This document shows positions 50,522-59,545 of a DNA stretch of 64,000 nt, one piece after another. Under the pieces are notes generated by a model. That model worked only from the letters and a program-made list of their open reading frames with translations, was not told the origin of the DNA and did no database searches. This DNA is from UBA5314 sp035560815. Its GTDB lineage: Bacteria; Bacillota; Syntrophomonadia; Syntrophomonadales; Syntrophomonadaceae. Numbering within the stretch: position 1 is the stretch's first letter; every line of letters starts with the position of its first letter. The stretch is taken from assembly GCA_035560815.1 (NCBI GenBank), contig DATMYR010000045.1:124001-188000 (forward strand). The letters run 5' to 3'. The position numbers were made by a program, and so were the translations under genes.

Positions 50522-51664
50522 TTAACCCAATACATTCTTGGCGATGATGGTGCGCTGGATTTGGGAGGTGCCCTCGAAAATTTGAAGGATCTTGGCATCC
50601 CGCATCATTTTTTCCACCGGATAATCCCGGCAGAATCCGTAACCGCCCAGAACCTGCACTGCGTCAGTGGTTACTTTCATGGCCATATCAGCGGCATAGC
50701 ATTTGCAGATAGCGGATAAATGAGCTGCCATCTGGTTGTTGTCCAGCTGCCAGGCGGCCTTCTGCCACAGTAGGCGAGATGCTTCAATTTCCATGGCCAT
50801 GTCGGCCAATATAAATTGGATAGCCTGAAAACTGCAGATGGGCTGACCGAAAGCATTGCGCTGGCGGGAATAATCGCGGGCAAATTCGAAAGCACCGGTT
50901 GCCACCCCCACGGAAGCGGCAGCAATGAAGGGACGCGATGCATTAAAGGCAGTCATGGCAAGTTTGAATCCGTCTCCTTCCTCTCCGATCCGGTACTTCT
51001 TGTGGACCTTCACATTGTCCAGGATCAGTTCCGAGGTATCCGAACAGCGCATGCCCATTTTATGCTCACTCTTGCCGATAGACAGTCCTTCCGTGCTGCG
51101 GTCCACCATAAAAAAGCACTGCCCCCGGTGCTTTTTGCTCTTATCCAGGGTGGCCAGAACTGTGTATTTACTGGCATAACGGGCATTGGTGATAAAGCAT
51201 TTGACCCCGTTTAAAATGTAATAATCCCCATCCTTCTTAGCCGTGGTACTGAGGCCGGCCACATCGGAACCAGCCCCGGGCTCGGTTACCGCATAGGAGG
51301 CCAGCTCCTCCCCGCTGCACAGGCTGGGGAACCACCATTCCTTCTGTTCTTCACTTCCTCCAAAATTCACTGGTTCTGAGGCCAGCATGGTGGCCAGCGG
51401 GTTGATAGCAATGCCCAGACAGCCTTTGCAGATTTCCTCAACCACCATACATAGGGTCACATTACCAAATTCCATGCCATTAAATTTCTCCGGAGCATTC
51501 ATGCACCCGATGCCCAGTTCCTGCATTTTCCGGACTTCCGGCCAGGGAAATTCCTCGGATTCGTCATAATCGTGGCGCACTGGGACAATCTCGTTCTCCG
51601 TAAACTTGCGCACGGTTTTCTGTAAAGACAATTGATCTTCGTTGTAGTCAAAACTCAAACTCAA
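50522..51664 (-). CDS. acyl-CoA dehydrogenase (short-chain/butyryl type)
   Basis: 380 residues from a TTG at 51664, chosen for AGGAG eight bases upstream (GTG 51673 also in frame). FAD and substrate motifs: YAVTEPGAGSDVAGLSTTA, ITNARYA, QRNAFGQPI, QVLGGYGFCRDYPVEKMMRD; catalytic Glu in QIFEGTSQIQR. First gene of the oxidation operon, 59 bp before gctA. It oxidises acyl-CoA to enoyl-CoA and passes electrons to an electron-transfer flavoprotein, which is not encoded in this window. A sigma-54 promoter lies 80 bp upstream. Confidence 0.95.
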   Translation of the reverse strand: MSLSFDYNEDQLSLQKTVRKFTENEIVPVRHDYDESEEFPWPEVRKMQELGIGCMNAPEKFNGMEFGNVTLCMVVEEICKGCLGIAINPLATMLASEPVNFGGSEEQKEWWFPSLCSGEELASYAVTEPGAGSDVAGLSTTAKKDGDYYILNGVKCFITNARYASKYTVLATLDKSKKHRGQCFFMVDRSTEGLSIGKSEHKMGMRCSDTSELILDNVKVHKKYRIGEEGDGFKLAMTAFNASRPFIAAASVGVATGAFEFARDYSRQRNAFGQPICSFQAIQFILADMAMEIEASRLLWQKAAWQLDNNQMAAHLSAICKCYAADMAMKVTTDAVQVLGGYGFCRDYPVEKMMRDAKILQIFEGTSQIQRTIIAKNVLG

Positions 51665-51743
51665 TGGAATCACTCCTCTTCGCTATGTTGATCTCAACTA
51701 TGGATATCGCTCCCTCCTTTCCCGGAGCGTTACCCGTATAAAA

Positions 51744-51759
51744 AGCAAGATTCATACCA
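51744..51759 (-). promoter_or_regulatory. sigma-54 (-24/-12) promoter of the fatty-acid oxidation operon
   Basis: Minus strand TGGTATGAATCTTGCT matches TGGYRYRNNNNTTGCW at every position, with GG and GC 10 bp apart. Transcription would start near 51733, about 70 nt before the acd start. The gene of a sigma-54 activator lies directly upstream, which supports the call. Confidence 0.85.
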
Positions 51760-51915
51760 GGGCCCGAGTGCAATTTCAGGTCCGATTTAAGGCCATTCTT
51801 GTTATGTTCTTGATAGGTTAATAGGAGGAGCGGCCAGGCGTCTGCTATATTTTGGTAATGCTTTTCGGAAGGATGGGGTATTAGTGGGAATAACAGGATG
51901 TGGCCAACAGGCAAT

Positions 51916-51939
51916 AGTAATGGCCGAATGTCCATTACT
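51916..51939. promoter_or_regulatory. candidate enhancer (UAS) for the sigma-54 activator
   Basis: AGTAATGG and CCATTACT are perfect 8-bp arms around an 8-bp spacer, centred about 195 bp upstream of the predicted sigma-54 start. Distance and symmetry fit an enhancer-binding protein site. Confidence 0.6.
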
Positions 51940-51941
51940 CC

Positions 51942-51980
51942 TAAAAATAAAAAGAGAGCCCCAGTCTACCCGGCACTCTC
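51942..51980 (-). terminator. intrinsic terminator after the sigma-54 activator gene
   Basis: Minus strand: GAGAGTGCC, a loop, then GGGGCTCTC (GAGAG/CTCTC ends) followed by TTTTTATTTTT. It lies 30 bp past the stop and isolates the activator gene from the operon. Confidence 0.75.
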
Positions 51981-52010
51981 ATGATCAATATGCAGTTTTC
52001 CGGAGGAATA

Positions 52011-53381
52011 TCACCGGGGGTTTGAAGGTATACCGTACTTCTTCAGCTTTTTATACAACCAGGAAACATCTATATCTAGAGCCCGGGATGCCTGCAGCTT
52101 ATCGTAGCCATTCTCTTCCATGACCTTGGCAATGAAGTGTTTTTCATAATCGTCCATTACCTTTTTAAGAGAACCACTACTGGGCGCGCATTGATAATCC
52201 ATTTTGCATTTCATAAAAGCAAGGTGCTTACTCATAATGCTATTGGATCTTTCCATATCAGCCAGGATCATAGCCCTCTCCAAAATGTTTTCCAACTCCC
52301 TGATGTTCCCTGGCCAGCCATATTTACGCATGAGATCCAGTGCCCTATCAGAAGCCCCGTGCACGGATGTCCCAAGGTTGGCATTGAGCCTGGGAACCAG
52401 GTTTTTGACCAGGGAGGGAATATCTTCGGTCCGCGCCCGCAATGGAGGCACCTCCAGACGCAGGACGTTCAATCGATAGTAAAGATCTTCCCGAAAGCGG
52501 TGCTCTTCGACCATGCCTTCTAAATCCCGGTTGGTAGCGGCGATAACCCGCACATTGACCCGTATGGGCTGGTGGCTGCCCAACCGTTCAAATTCTCTCT
52601 CCTGAAGAACCACCAGCAGTTTCCCCTGCATAGCCAGAGACATTTCTCCGATCTCATCCAGGAATACAGTGCCCCCATTAGCCAGTTCAAATTTGCCCGG
52701 ACTTCCCCCTTTTCGAGCCCCTGTAAACGCTCCCTCTACATAGCCAAAAAGCTCGGCCTCCAGCAGGTTTTCCGGAATGGCCGCACAGTTGACGCGTACA
52801 AAGGGAAAACTCGAGCGCTTGCTGCAGTTATGAATGGCCTGGGCAAACAGCTCTTTCCCCGTGCCGCTCTCACCGGTAATCAGTACAGTTGTGGTAGCAT
52901 GCAGGGCCGCCTGCTGGGCTAGAAATTTAACGTTTTGTATGGGCTGAGCATCCCCTATAATATCCCTAAAAGAATAACGGGCCGAATAGAAGTTGCGCAC
53001 CTCATCTTTATACATGTTGAGTTCGAACATGAGGTTTTCGGCCAGATTTTTTGCATCCCAAATATCCATAAAGAGGCTATAAGCAAAACAGCCAACGATG
53101 GACCCATTTTTAATTACGGGCAAAGCGCTGGCAATCATTTTATATCCGTTAATAAACCAGTTGTATCCTACAATGGCTTTTCCTGTTCTAATTACGATCA
53201 GTGTACGGGTATCCGGTGTAATATCTCCAATATAGCTCCCTACCAGATCGTCTTCCGATTTGCCAAGAATGCCCAAATAGGTGTTATTGATAAAAACGAC
53301 CCTGCCGGTCTGATCCACCAACATTGCACAGATGGTGGGATTCTCCATCCATAAATCGCTGGCCAGCCAACTTGCCTCCAC
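52011..53381 (-). CDS. sigma-54-dependent enhancer-binding regulator (PAS-AAA+-HTH)
   Basis: 456 residues. PAS-like sensor about 10-115 (MLVDQTGRVVFINNTYLGILG). AAA+ domain about 145-375 with Walker A GESGTGKE, the sigma-54 contact loop GAFTGA, Walker B GGTVFLDEIGEM and the R-finger region FREDLYYRLNVL. C-terminal Fis-type HTH about 410-452 (KLQASRALDIDVSWLYKKL). It should activate the operon just downstream by binding the dyad near 51.93 kb. The PAS domain may sense a metabolite such as an acyl-CoA; that is inference. Confidence 0.94.
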   Translation of the reverse strand: MEASWLASDLWMENPTICAMLVDQTGRVVFINNTYLGILGKSEDDLVGSYIGDITPDTRTLIVIRTGKAIVGYNWFINGYKMIASALPVIKNGSIVGCFAYSLFMDIWDAKNLAENLMFELNMYKDEVRNFYSARYSFRDIIGDAQPIQNVKFLAQQAALHATTTVLITGESGTGKELFAQAIHNCSKRSSFPFVRVNCAAIPENLLEAELFGYVEGAFTGARKGGSPGKFELANGGTVFLDEIGEMSLAMQGKLLVVLQEREFERLGSHQPIRVNVRVIAATNRDLEGMVEEHRFREDLYYRLNVLRLEVPPLRARTEDIPSLVKNLVPRLNANLGTSVHGASDRALDLMRKYGWPGNIRELENILERAMILADMERSNSIMSKHLAFMKCKMDYQCAPSSGSLKKVMDDYEKHFIAKVMEENGYDKLQASRALDIDVSWLYKKLKKYGIPSNPR

Positions 53382-53792
53382 GATTTCCCCCCCGATCCGT
53401 TTTGCTAACTCCAGGTGAACTCAGGACTCCAATGAAGGTAATTCATTTGTGGTTTTCGTGTGCTGTGAAAATGATATGTGCATTAAGACGTGATTAGCGG
53501 TAAGCAATCGAACTCTATAAGCCATCTTCATCAGAATAGCATAACAGTGCCCGGATTTCCGTCGCATTACTGTGCTTCCTTTTCCCTATTTTTCCGCTCC
53601 TTTCGGGTTTATCGGTGCATCTTTTCGACCGGTAAATATTACCGTTCTACTTGAAATAAACAGTTATTTAGAGAGGTTGTCCTGTATATTAAAAGGAATA
53701 TCATCAAGACTAATCGAATCATTCTATGATACGATAACTATTATATAACCCCCGACGGGTCATCAATGATTTTTAGCGAACGAGGTTGACTT
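53382..53792. other. 411-bp divergent intergenic region
   Basis: A CGGTAA-ATA-TTACCG dyad lies at 53630-53644, and a TATTATATAA stretch near 53738 could serve the plus-strand CAP gene. No RNA or gene recognised. Confidence 0.45.
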
Positions 53793-54311
53793 ATGAAGAG
53801 ATTCTTGCTATTCATCATGGTTTTGCTCATCTCCGTGTTTCCCATAAATCTTAGTACTAATGAACTGTTATCACCACCAAAGGCCGCAGCAGCAGCTCTT
53901 GATGATAGCACCACTGCTGCACTGGATAGCGGCTGCCTTGCTCCAGAGGCTGAGATGCTTGATTCTATAAACACAGCTCGCAGCTCGGCCGGTGTTTCAC
54001 CGCTGGTGCTGGATGATGCGCTAACTTATGGAGCCGTTCTCAAGGTGAATGATATGGTTAGCAATAATTATTTTAGTCATATTTCCCCTACTTATGGCAG
54101 CCCAATTGATATGATGAACAGCCTGGGAATCACCCATACCTGCATGGGAGAGAACCTGGCCAAAAACTTCAGTGTCAAAGGCGCCTTTGACGCCTTCATG
54201 AATTCCCCCCACCACCGGGATAATCTGCTCCGGCCGGAGTTCACCAAAATCGGATTGGGCTTCTATCAATCGGGGTCTTACCTCTATGTCTCCCAGTGGT
54301 TTACAGACTAA
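53793..54311 (+). CDS. secreted CAP (SCP/PR-1-like) domain protein
   Basis: 172 residues with a signal peptide about 1-35 ending near PKAAAAA. CAP motifs: MLDSINTARSSAGVSPL, NYFSHISPTYGSPIDMM, CMGENLAKN and FMNSPHHRDNLL, with the His/Glu cavity residues. GAGG precedes the ATG. Relatives include SpoIVA-associated and YkwD-type proteins of unknown activity in Clostridia and Bacilli. Probably cell-surface or secreted. Confidence 0.9.
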   Translation: MKRFLLFIMVLLISVFPINLSTNELLSPPKAAAAALDDSTTAALDSGCLAPEAEMLDSINTARSSAGVSPLVLDDALTYGAVLKVNDMVSNNYFSHISPTYGSPIDMMNSLGITHTCMGENLAKNFSVKGAFDAFMNSPHHRDNLLRPEFTKIGLGFYQSGSYLYVSQWFTD

Positions 54312-54517
54312 CAGCCTTTATAACAGCCCACTTTTTTATTATCAAAGTACCGTCCTTGTTTCAATAAGTTTACGTTAACCAGTTTCTTGTGACTGGCAGT
54401 TTTATTATGGTTTTCGCCGCCTGGGCTTTTCTCCCCCGCTGGGAAGCTCTACACTAAGTATAAGATCAAGCCACGAAGAAACCCGGAAGCGCCGTCCGGA
54501 TCTGGAGGTGACGATTC

Positions 54518-55201
54518 ATGTGTGGTCGATATACTCTGACGGTTGACCTGCAGGGAGTAGAGGCCCGCTTTCACTGCGGGCCTTCCGGCATTGTTTGGCA
54601 GCCCCATTACAACCTGGCCCCCACCCAAAATGGACTGGTGGTGATTCGGGCCGATAAACGCAATATCCTGAAGGAGATGCGTTGGGGCCTGGTTCCTCGC
54701 TGGGCGAAAGACCCGGCTATGGGCAGCCGTTTAATCAATGCCCGCCTGGAAACCCTGGATGAAAAACCAGCTTTTCGGAAATCGCTGGCCGGACGGCGCT
54801 GCATTATTCCTGCCGACGGTTTTTACGAATGGCAGAAACAAGGGAAGAGCAAAGTCCCCCATCGCTTTATAGGAGATCAAGGAAGGATGTTGGGCTTCGC
54901 CGGCTTGTGGGATCGCTGGACAATCGCCCAGGGCGGACACCTGGATACATTCACCATTATCACCACCAAGGCAGTGGACGCAGTAAAATCAATCCATGAT
55001 CGCATGCCCCTCATTCTGCCCCCCGATTTGGAAGAGCAATGGCTGGAAGGGCCGGCAGGTCCAGGAGCGGAAGAGATGAAGTATTTCCTAAATCTGATGC
55101 ATCCGGAGCTTCGCATTCATGCCTATCGGGTTTCCCCCCTGGTGAATTCCCCTTCTTATGATCAGCCACAATGCATTGAGGAGGTCCCCGACCAGGATTA
55201 A
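54518..55201 (+). CDS. yedK: SOS response-associated peptidase (SRAP; YedK/HMCES)
   Basis: 227 residues beginning MCGRYTL: Cys2 becomes the N-terminal catalytic residue that cross-links to abasic sites. Further conserved residues: Asn in INARLET, Glu in ADGFYEWQK and His in HDRMPLIL. ATG with TGGAGG upstream. Protects or repairs abasic sites in single-stranded DNA. No LexA box seen upstream. A terminator follows at 55295. Confidence 0.95.
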   Translation: MCGRYTLTVDLQGVEARFHCGPSGIVWQPHYNLAPTQNGLVVIRADKRNILKEMRWGLVPRWAKDPAMGSRLINARLETLDEKPAFRKSLAGRRCIIPADGFYEWQKQGKSKVPHRFIGDQGRMLGFAGLWDRWTIAQGGHLDTFTIITTKAVDAVKSIHDRMPLILPPDLEEQWLEGPAGPGAEEMKYFLNLMHPELRIHAYRVSPLVNSPSYDQPQCIEEVPDQD

Positions 55202-55294
55202 GATGTGTAAAATAGAGACCAACCTGCTGACCTGTATCTCTATACAGGTCATTCACTCCCGCCTATCCCTAGGCCGCCTATATCTTGGCATAGC

Positions 55295-55322
55295 AAAGCC
55301 CACCGATAAAAAGGTGGGCTTT
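55295..55322 (+). terminator. stem-loop terminator after yedK
   Basis: AAAGCCCACC and GGTGGGCTTT are perfect 10-bp arms with an 8-nt loop, then TCACTCC. Works on either strand. Confidence 0.7.
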
Positions 55323-55457
55323 CACTCCTCATGTTAATCTGGATTAATTTTCTCATTCCCATTTTGGCTTAAGAGACTTAGAATTACCTTAAAATAGCTA
55401 ATCCTCCAAGGCTTTTCTAATATATACCGGCTAACATGATAGGGAGAGGTGATTTCA

Positions 55458-56144
55458 GTGCGCTTACTGCTGGTGGAAGACGAGCCCCGTTTATCGGAAG
55501 CTCTGGCCTATATACTCAGAAAAAACAAATACTCGGTGGATCTTGCCGGTGATGGAATCCAAGGTCAGGAGTTGGCCGAGACCGATATATATGACTTGAT
55601 CATTTTGGACCGTATGCTGCCCGCCAAGGAAGGTGTCGCAGTGCTCAAAGATCTGCGCGCCAAGGGTATCAAGACTCCGGTCCTTCTCCTTACCGCCCGG
55701 GACGCTGTTGAAGATCGGGTTGAGGGATTAAACGCAGGTGCCGATGATTATCTAATCAAGCCCTTTGCCACCGAGGAGTTGCTGGCTCGTTTGAGCGCCC
55801 TGAGCCGTCGTTCCCCTACCCCGGTGTTGTCTGACAAGCTGCAGGCCGGCGGCCTTGAGCTCGATCCCCTGCGCTGCCAGGCTACATGCGGATATGAAAC
55901 CATCAAGTTTACCCTGAAAGAATCTCAGCTCCTGGAGTACCTGATCCGCAACCGGGGCCAGGTTATTACCCGGGAGCAAATCCTCAGCCGGGTTTGGGGA
56001 TTGGACACGGATGTCGAAATCAACATCGTGGAAATTTACATTCATTACCTGCGCAAAAAGATCGGTGTTGAGCACTGCGGTCTGCAGATTGAAACTGTGC
56101 GCGGCATCGGCTATTCATTAAAGGAAAATGATTATGTTTCGTAA
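55458..56144 (+). CDS. OmpR-family response regulator
   Basis: 228 residues from GTG 55458 (GAGAGG eight bases upstream; GTG 55449 also in frame). Receiver: LLVEDEPRL, Asp in ILDRMLPAKEG, Lys in YLIKPFATEEL. Winged helix: FTLKESQLLEYLIRNRGQVITREQ is the family's C-terminal start (seen at residues about 145-165). It overlaps the kinase gene by 11 bp. The system's target is not evident; the RND pump 3.4 kb away is on the opposite strand. Confidence 0.93.
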   Translation: MRLLLVEDEPRLSEALAYILRKNKYSVDLAGDGIQGQELAETDIYDLIILDRMLPAKEGVAVLKDLRAKGIKTPVLLLTARDAVEDRVEGLNAGADDYLIKPFATEELLARLSALSRRSPTPVLSDKLQAGGLELDPLRCQATCGYETIKFTLKESQLLEYLIRNRGQVITREQILSRVWGLDTDVEINIVEIYIHYLRKKIGVEHCGLQIETVRGIGYSLKENDYVS

Positions 56145-57354
56145 ACTGAAATTCAAACTGGCTCTGATTAATATGGCCGTAGTAGGCTTGATTTTTCTAT
56201 TTTTTATTGGAGTCGTCTATTTTCTTACGCTCCGGGGGGTGGACCAACAATCTATTCAAATGATGGAGACGATGGCCAATCAGGTTAACGCCGGCCAGCC
56301 CCAGCAGGTAAATGAGCTGCGCAGACATCGTCCGAATTTTTTCTTCGTGATAACCAATCCCGACGGTGAGATTCTCGGCAATTCCCCCAATCCCCCTCTG
56401 GTTATGGAAACGCTGAAAACCTTAATTCGGGAATCGTTGCATTCAACCCTCTCCAACGGCTTTATCGTTATTGAGAATGAATCTTTCCGCTTCCAAAAAG
56501 CTCATGCCCAACCCAACGGAAATACTGTACTGGTCTTTGCCAGCAATGAAGCAAGCGAGGAGGTACTCCACCATCTACTGGGCGCCTTAACCCTGGCCGG
56601 AATCGTTGCCCTGGTCCTGGTATCCGCTGGCGGTCTTTTTATGGCCAACCGGGCCCTGGTCCCTGTCAGAAATTCCTGGCAGCGGCAGAAGGACTTCGTA
56701 GCTGATGCCTCCCATGAAATGCGCACCCCGCTGGCAGTGATCCAAACCAACCTGGATCTGGTTATGGGGAATCAAGACAAGACAGTAGAGAGCCAGGCAG
56801 ATTGGCTCAATAACATTGATGCCGAAACCCGGCGCATGACCAACCTGGTAAACGATCTGCTCTTTCTGGCCCGGGTCGATTCAGATCAGGAAACAATATA
56901 CATGGAAGTCTTCCCATTACATGCCGCCATTCAGGAAGCGATTCGCCCCCTGGAACCGCTGGCCGCCAGCAACAGGATTAACCTGCAATTAAATATCAGC
57001 CCCGAGATAGCATTCTATGGAGACGAAACCCGCATTAAACAGCTGGTCGTTATTCTTATTGACAATGCCATTAAATATACCCCAGCCGACGGGATAGTAA
57101 CGATGGAACTCAAGGAATTGGAACGCCAGGTGGAGATCAGTGTCTCCGATACCGGGGAAGGCATCGACCAGGAAAATCTTGATAAGATATTTGAACGCTT
57201 TTACCGCGGGGACAAGGCGCGCAGCCGGCAGGGCGGGGGAACCGGACTGGGTCTTTCCATCGCCCAGTGGATCGTGACCAAACACCGGGGAACTATAAAA
57301 GCAACCAGCACTCCTGGAGAAGGCAGTACCTTCCGTATTCTTTTGCCTCGCTAG
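56134..57354 (+). CDS. sensor histidine kinase
   Basis: 406 residues from ATG 56134 with AAGGA upstream. Two transmembrane helices (about 10-32 and 150-172) flank an extracellular domain of about 115 residues. H box SHEMRTPLAVIQTN, N box VILIDNAIKYTP and G boxes SDTGEGI and GGGTGLGLSIAQWI are complete. No HAMP is clear between helix 2 and HisKA. Partner of the overlapping regulator. Confidence 0.93.
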   Translation: MFRKLKFKLALINMAVVGLIFLFFIGVVYFLTLRGVDQQSIQMMETMANQVNAGQPQQVNELRRHRPNFFFVITNPDGEILGNSPNPPLVMETLKTLIRESLHSTLSNGFIVIENESFRFQKAHAQPNGNTVLVFASNEASEEVLHHLLGALTLAGIVALVLVSAGGLFMANRALVPVRNSWQRQKDFVADASHEMRTPLAVIQTNLDLVMGNQDKTVESQADWLNNIDAETRRMTNLVNDLLFLARVDSDQETIYMEVFPLHAAIQEAIRPLEPLAASNRINLQLNISPEIAFYGDETRIKQLVVILIDNAIKYTPADGIVTMELKELERQVEISVSDTGEGIDQENLDKIFERFYRGDKARSRQGGGTGLGLSIAQWIVTKHRGTIKATSTPGEGSTFRILLPR

Positions 57355-57511
57355 TATATAAGGCAGGTCACTCTCTTTGCCCGGCCTTGGGCAGAACGGG
57401 TTTCAGCATGCTCCCATGGTCGGCAAGGTTATCATGCGGGATTTTGCCAACTCCAATGGAATCCGGGGGCGGACACCCGGTAAAGCATAGTGTCTTTTGG
57501 GGAGAAATCAC

Positions 57512-58270
57512 ATGGTTAATGATGAAATATATGCAAAATTTGCCCGCTACTATGATACTTATGTCGAAGGTTTTCAAGCCGACATAGGGATGTATATGCA
57601 TTTCCTCCGTCCAGGCCTGAGGGTTCTCGAAATCGGTTGTGGAACGGGGCGCATCCTCAGCCATCTAGTAAATTCCGGGGTGCAGGTGCTGGGGGTTGAT
57701 ATCTCCCCAGAGATGCTTGCTCTGGCCCAACAGAAGCTTTCTCACTATACATCTACTGGAATCCTGCGCCTGGCCCGGCACAATCTAGCCATATCACCCC
57801 TGGACGAGGATTTTGACCGGGTTTACGTTGCCTTTTATACATTCAATTATCTTCTCGTTGAAAGAGAAGCACAATCTTTGTTGAGAAATGTTTTTTCTTC
57901 CATGAAGCCGGGCGCTCTGCTAATCATGGACCTTTTTTATCCCCTGGCCTATAAAAACCCTGACAGTGAGGGACAGTGGGAGGAAAAATTCCTGAACCTG
58001 GCCGGACGGGAAATCAAATTATTGGACAAGAGAATCGTAAAAGATGATATAGAAAAACGGATTCAGATATTCCTCGAGGATGACAGTCGAGATGAGATCA
58101 TCACCTATAGAAGATTCTATGATAAGAAGGCTGTCGTTGATATGCTTCAGAATGCTGGTTTTTCAGGAATCATGACCACAGTAGATTATGATCTTACCCA
58201 TTTTCACTGTGTCGAACCTGGTGAACTTACGAGTAGCAGTTTCGTGATGATAGCCGAAAAGAGTTTATGA
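57512..58270 (+). CDS. class I SAM-dependent methyltransferase
   Basis: 252 residues from ATG 57512 (GGGGAG upstream). Motif I VLEIGCGTGRILSHL, acidic loop after LGVDISPEMLALA, and motif IV-like FDRVYVAFYTFNYLL. Small-molecule type methyltransferase; substrate unknown. Its 3' end overlaps the convergent zinc-ribbon gene by 6 bp. Confidence 0.9.
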   Translation: MVNDEIYAKFARYYDTYVEGFQADIGMYMHFLRPGLRVLEIGCGTGRILSHLVNSGVQVLGVDISPEMLALAQQKLSHYTSTGILRLARHNLAISPLDEDFDRVYVAFYTFNYLLVEREAQSLLRNVFSSMKPGALLIMDLFYPLAYKNPDSEGQWEEKFLNLAGREIKLLDKRIVKDDIEKRIQIFLEDDSRDEIITYRRFYDKKAVVDMLQNAGFSGIMTTVDYDLTHFHCVEPGELTSSSFVMIAEKSL

Positions 58271-59419
58271 GGTCACCAGGGAAGCAGCGGGAAGTTCTGC
58301 CAGAGCGGGATTGACTCGCAACGCCTCTTCTCGCAGCTCTTCAGGATTCTCAATGCTGTAGATTGTATGAAGTTTCTGGGCATATGCCGTATAATCTTGT
58401 TTGTTGATGAGAGGACGGTGCCATATTTCGCTTTTATTGATTGGCGCATCCGATAGGAGGACTTGCAGTTCCTGCCTTTGACGGGCTGGTTTTCGGGAAC
58501 GGAAAAGCGTTTCGATGATTTCCACATGGTATCGGGCCTCGGGATGGGCTTTCATCGCACTATAAGTCTTTAAGAGGCTCAGGGCATAGATCCGGTCAAC
58601 TTCCTCGACGAGAGCAGCAAAATCATCCTTTTGCTCCCCGGCCAGATCAGTTACAGCCAGGATTTCCATCATCTGGTAAAGGCCGCCCTGGATGTGGAAA
58701 TACGCATCAATGTCCTCATCTCCACCGCCCTCCATTTCTAAAAGGAAAGCTTGCAGTTTGCCTTTCCAATGCCATAACAGCCCATCCCGTCCTCTGGCCA
58801 GCATACTATCCAGAGAATTGTCGATCACAACAGGATCTATCGGAATCTTGTACTGTCCACATTCCGGGCAGGCAAAGACTCCCCGGGGATGTTGAGCCTG
58901 GCATGATGAGCAGGTATCAGCCTCCGAAACCTGTGTCTGCCCACTTTCGAGGTTCAGCTGAGCTCCGCAGTTCAAGCAGCGTGCCGCCCCTTCTTCCTGG
59001 TTAGAAGCAAAATTCTTACCGCAGTGTGGACATTGGAACTTTATCAGCTCGGTTTTATGATTCATGATATACAGTGGCAAGAGGCACTGAGAACATGCGA
59101 GGAATTGAACCTTCTTCCAAACCGTGTGCCTGGTTCCGCAGTCCGGACAAGTCAGCTTCCTTTTCCGGGCCAGGAGTCGAGTAGGATAATATAGCAGCCG
59201 GAATCCACCCGTCAACAGCATAATAATTCCCGGCATCCATAGTATTAACCAATATAAGGGCCGATCCTGATTCCCGCTTCTCGAGAAGCCAGTCAGGTAG
59301 AGATATCCTGCCCCGCCTGCAAAGAGCAGCAGCGCATAGAGTATAGCTTTCCCCAGATCCCGGAGTGTTTTTTTTTGCTCTTTCTGCTGCTTGAGCAGCA
59401 TTTTTGAGAGTTCGGTCAT
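58265..59419 (-). CDS. membrane protein with multiple zinc ribbons
   Basis: 384 residues. Two N-terminal transmembrane helices (about 25-42 and 55-78), then a row of zinc-ribbon cysteine pairs: CPDC...CSQC, CPHC...CLNC and CSSC...CPEC (about 90-205), followed by a largely helical domain of about 180 residues (DDFAALVEEVDRIYALSLL). The tail may be a protein-interaction part. I do not recognise a named family. Ends 6 bp inside the convergent methyltransferase gene. Confidence 0.75.
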   Translation of the reverse strand: MTELSKMLLKQQKEQKKTLRDLGKAILYALLLFAGGAGYLYLTGFSRSGNQDRPLYWLILWMPGIIMLLTGGFRLLYYPTRLLARKRKLTCPDCGTRHTVWKKVQFLACSQCLLPLYIMNHKTELIKFQCPHCGKNFASNQEEGAARCLNCGAQLNLESGQTQVSEADTCSSCQAQHPRGVFACPECGQYKIPIDPVVIDNSLDSMLARGRDGLLWHWKGKLQAFLLEMEGGGDEDIDAYFHIQGGLYQMMEILAVTDLAGEQKDDFAALVEEVDRIYALSLLKTYSAMKAHPEARYHVEIIETLFRSRKPARQRQELQVLLSDAPINKSEIWHRPLINKQDYTAYAQKLHTIYSIENPEELREEALRVNPALAELPAASLVTS

Positions 59420-59545
59420 CGACTATCGCTCCCCCTTAAATGCATCTGGTGAAGGCCACTTTCCTACAGCCCATTGTAGCATTGATATTCCCCGCCTGCC
59501 CTGGGAAGACCTGCATTCTGATTTAGAGTTTGCGAATTTACTTTT

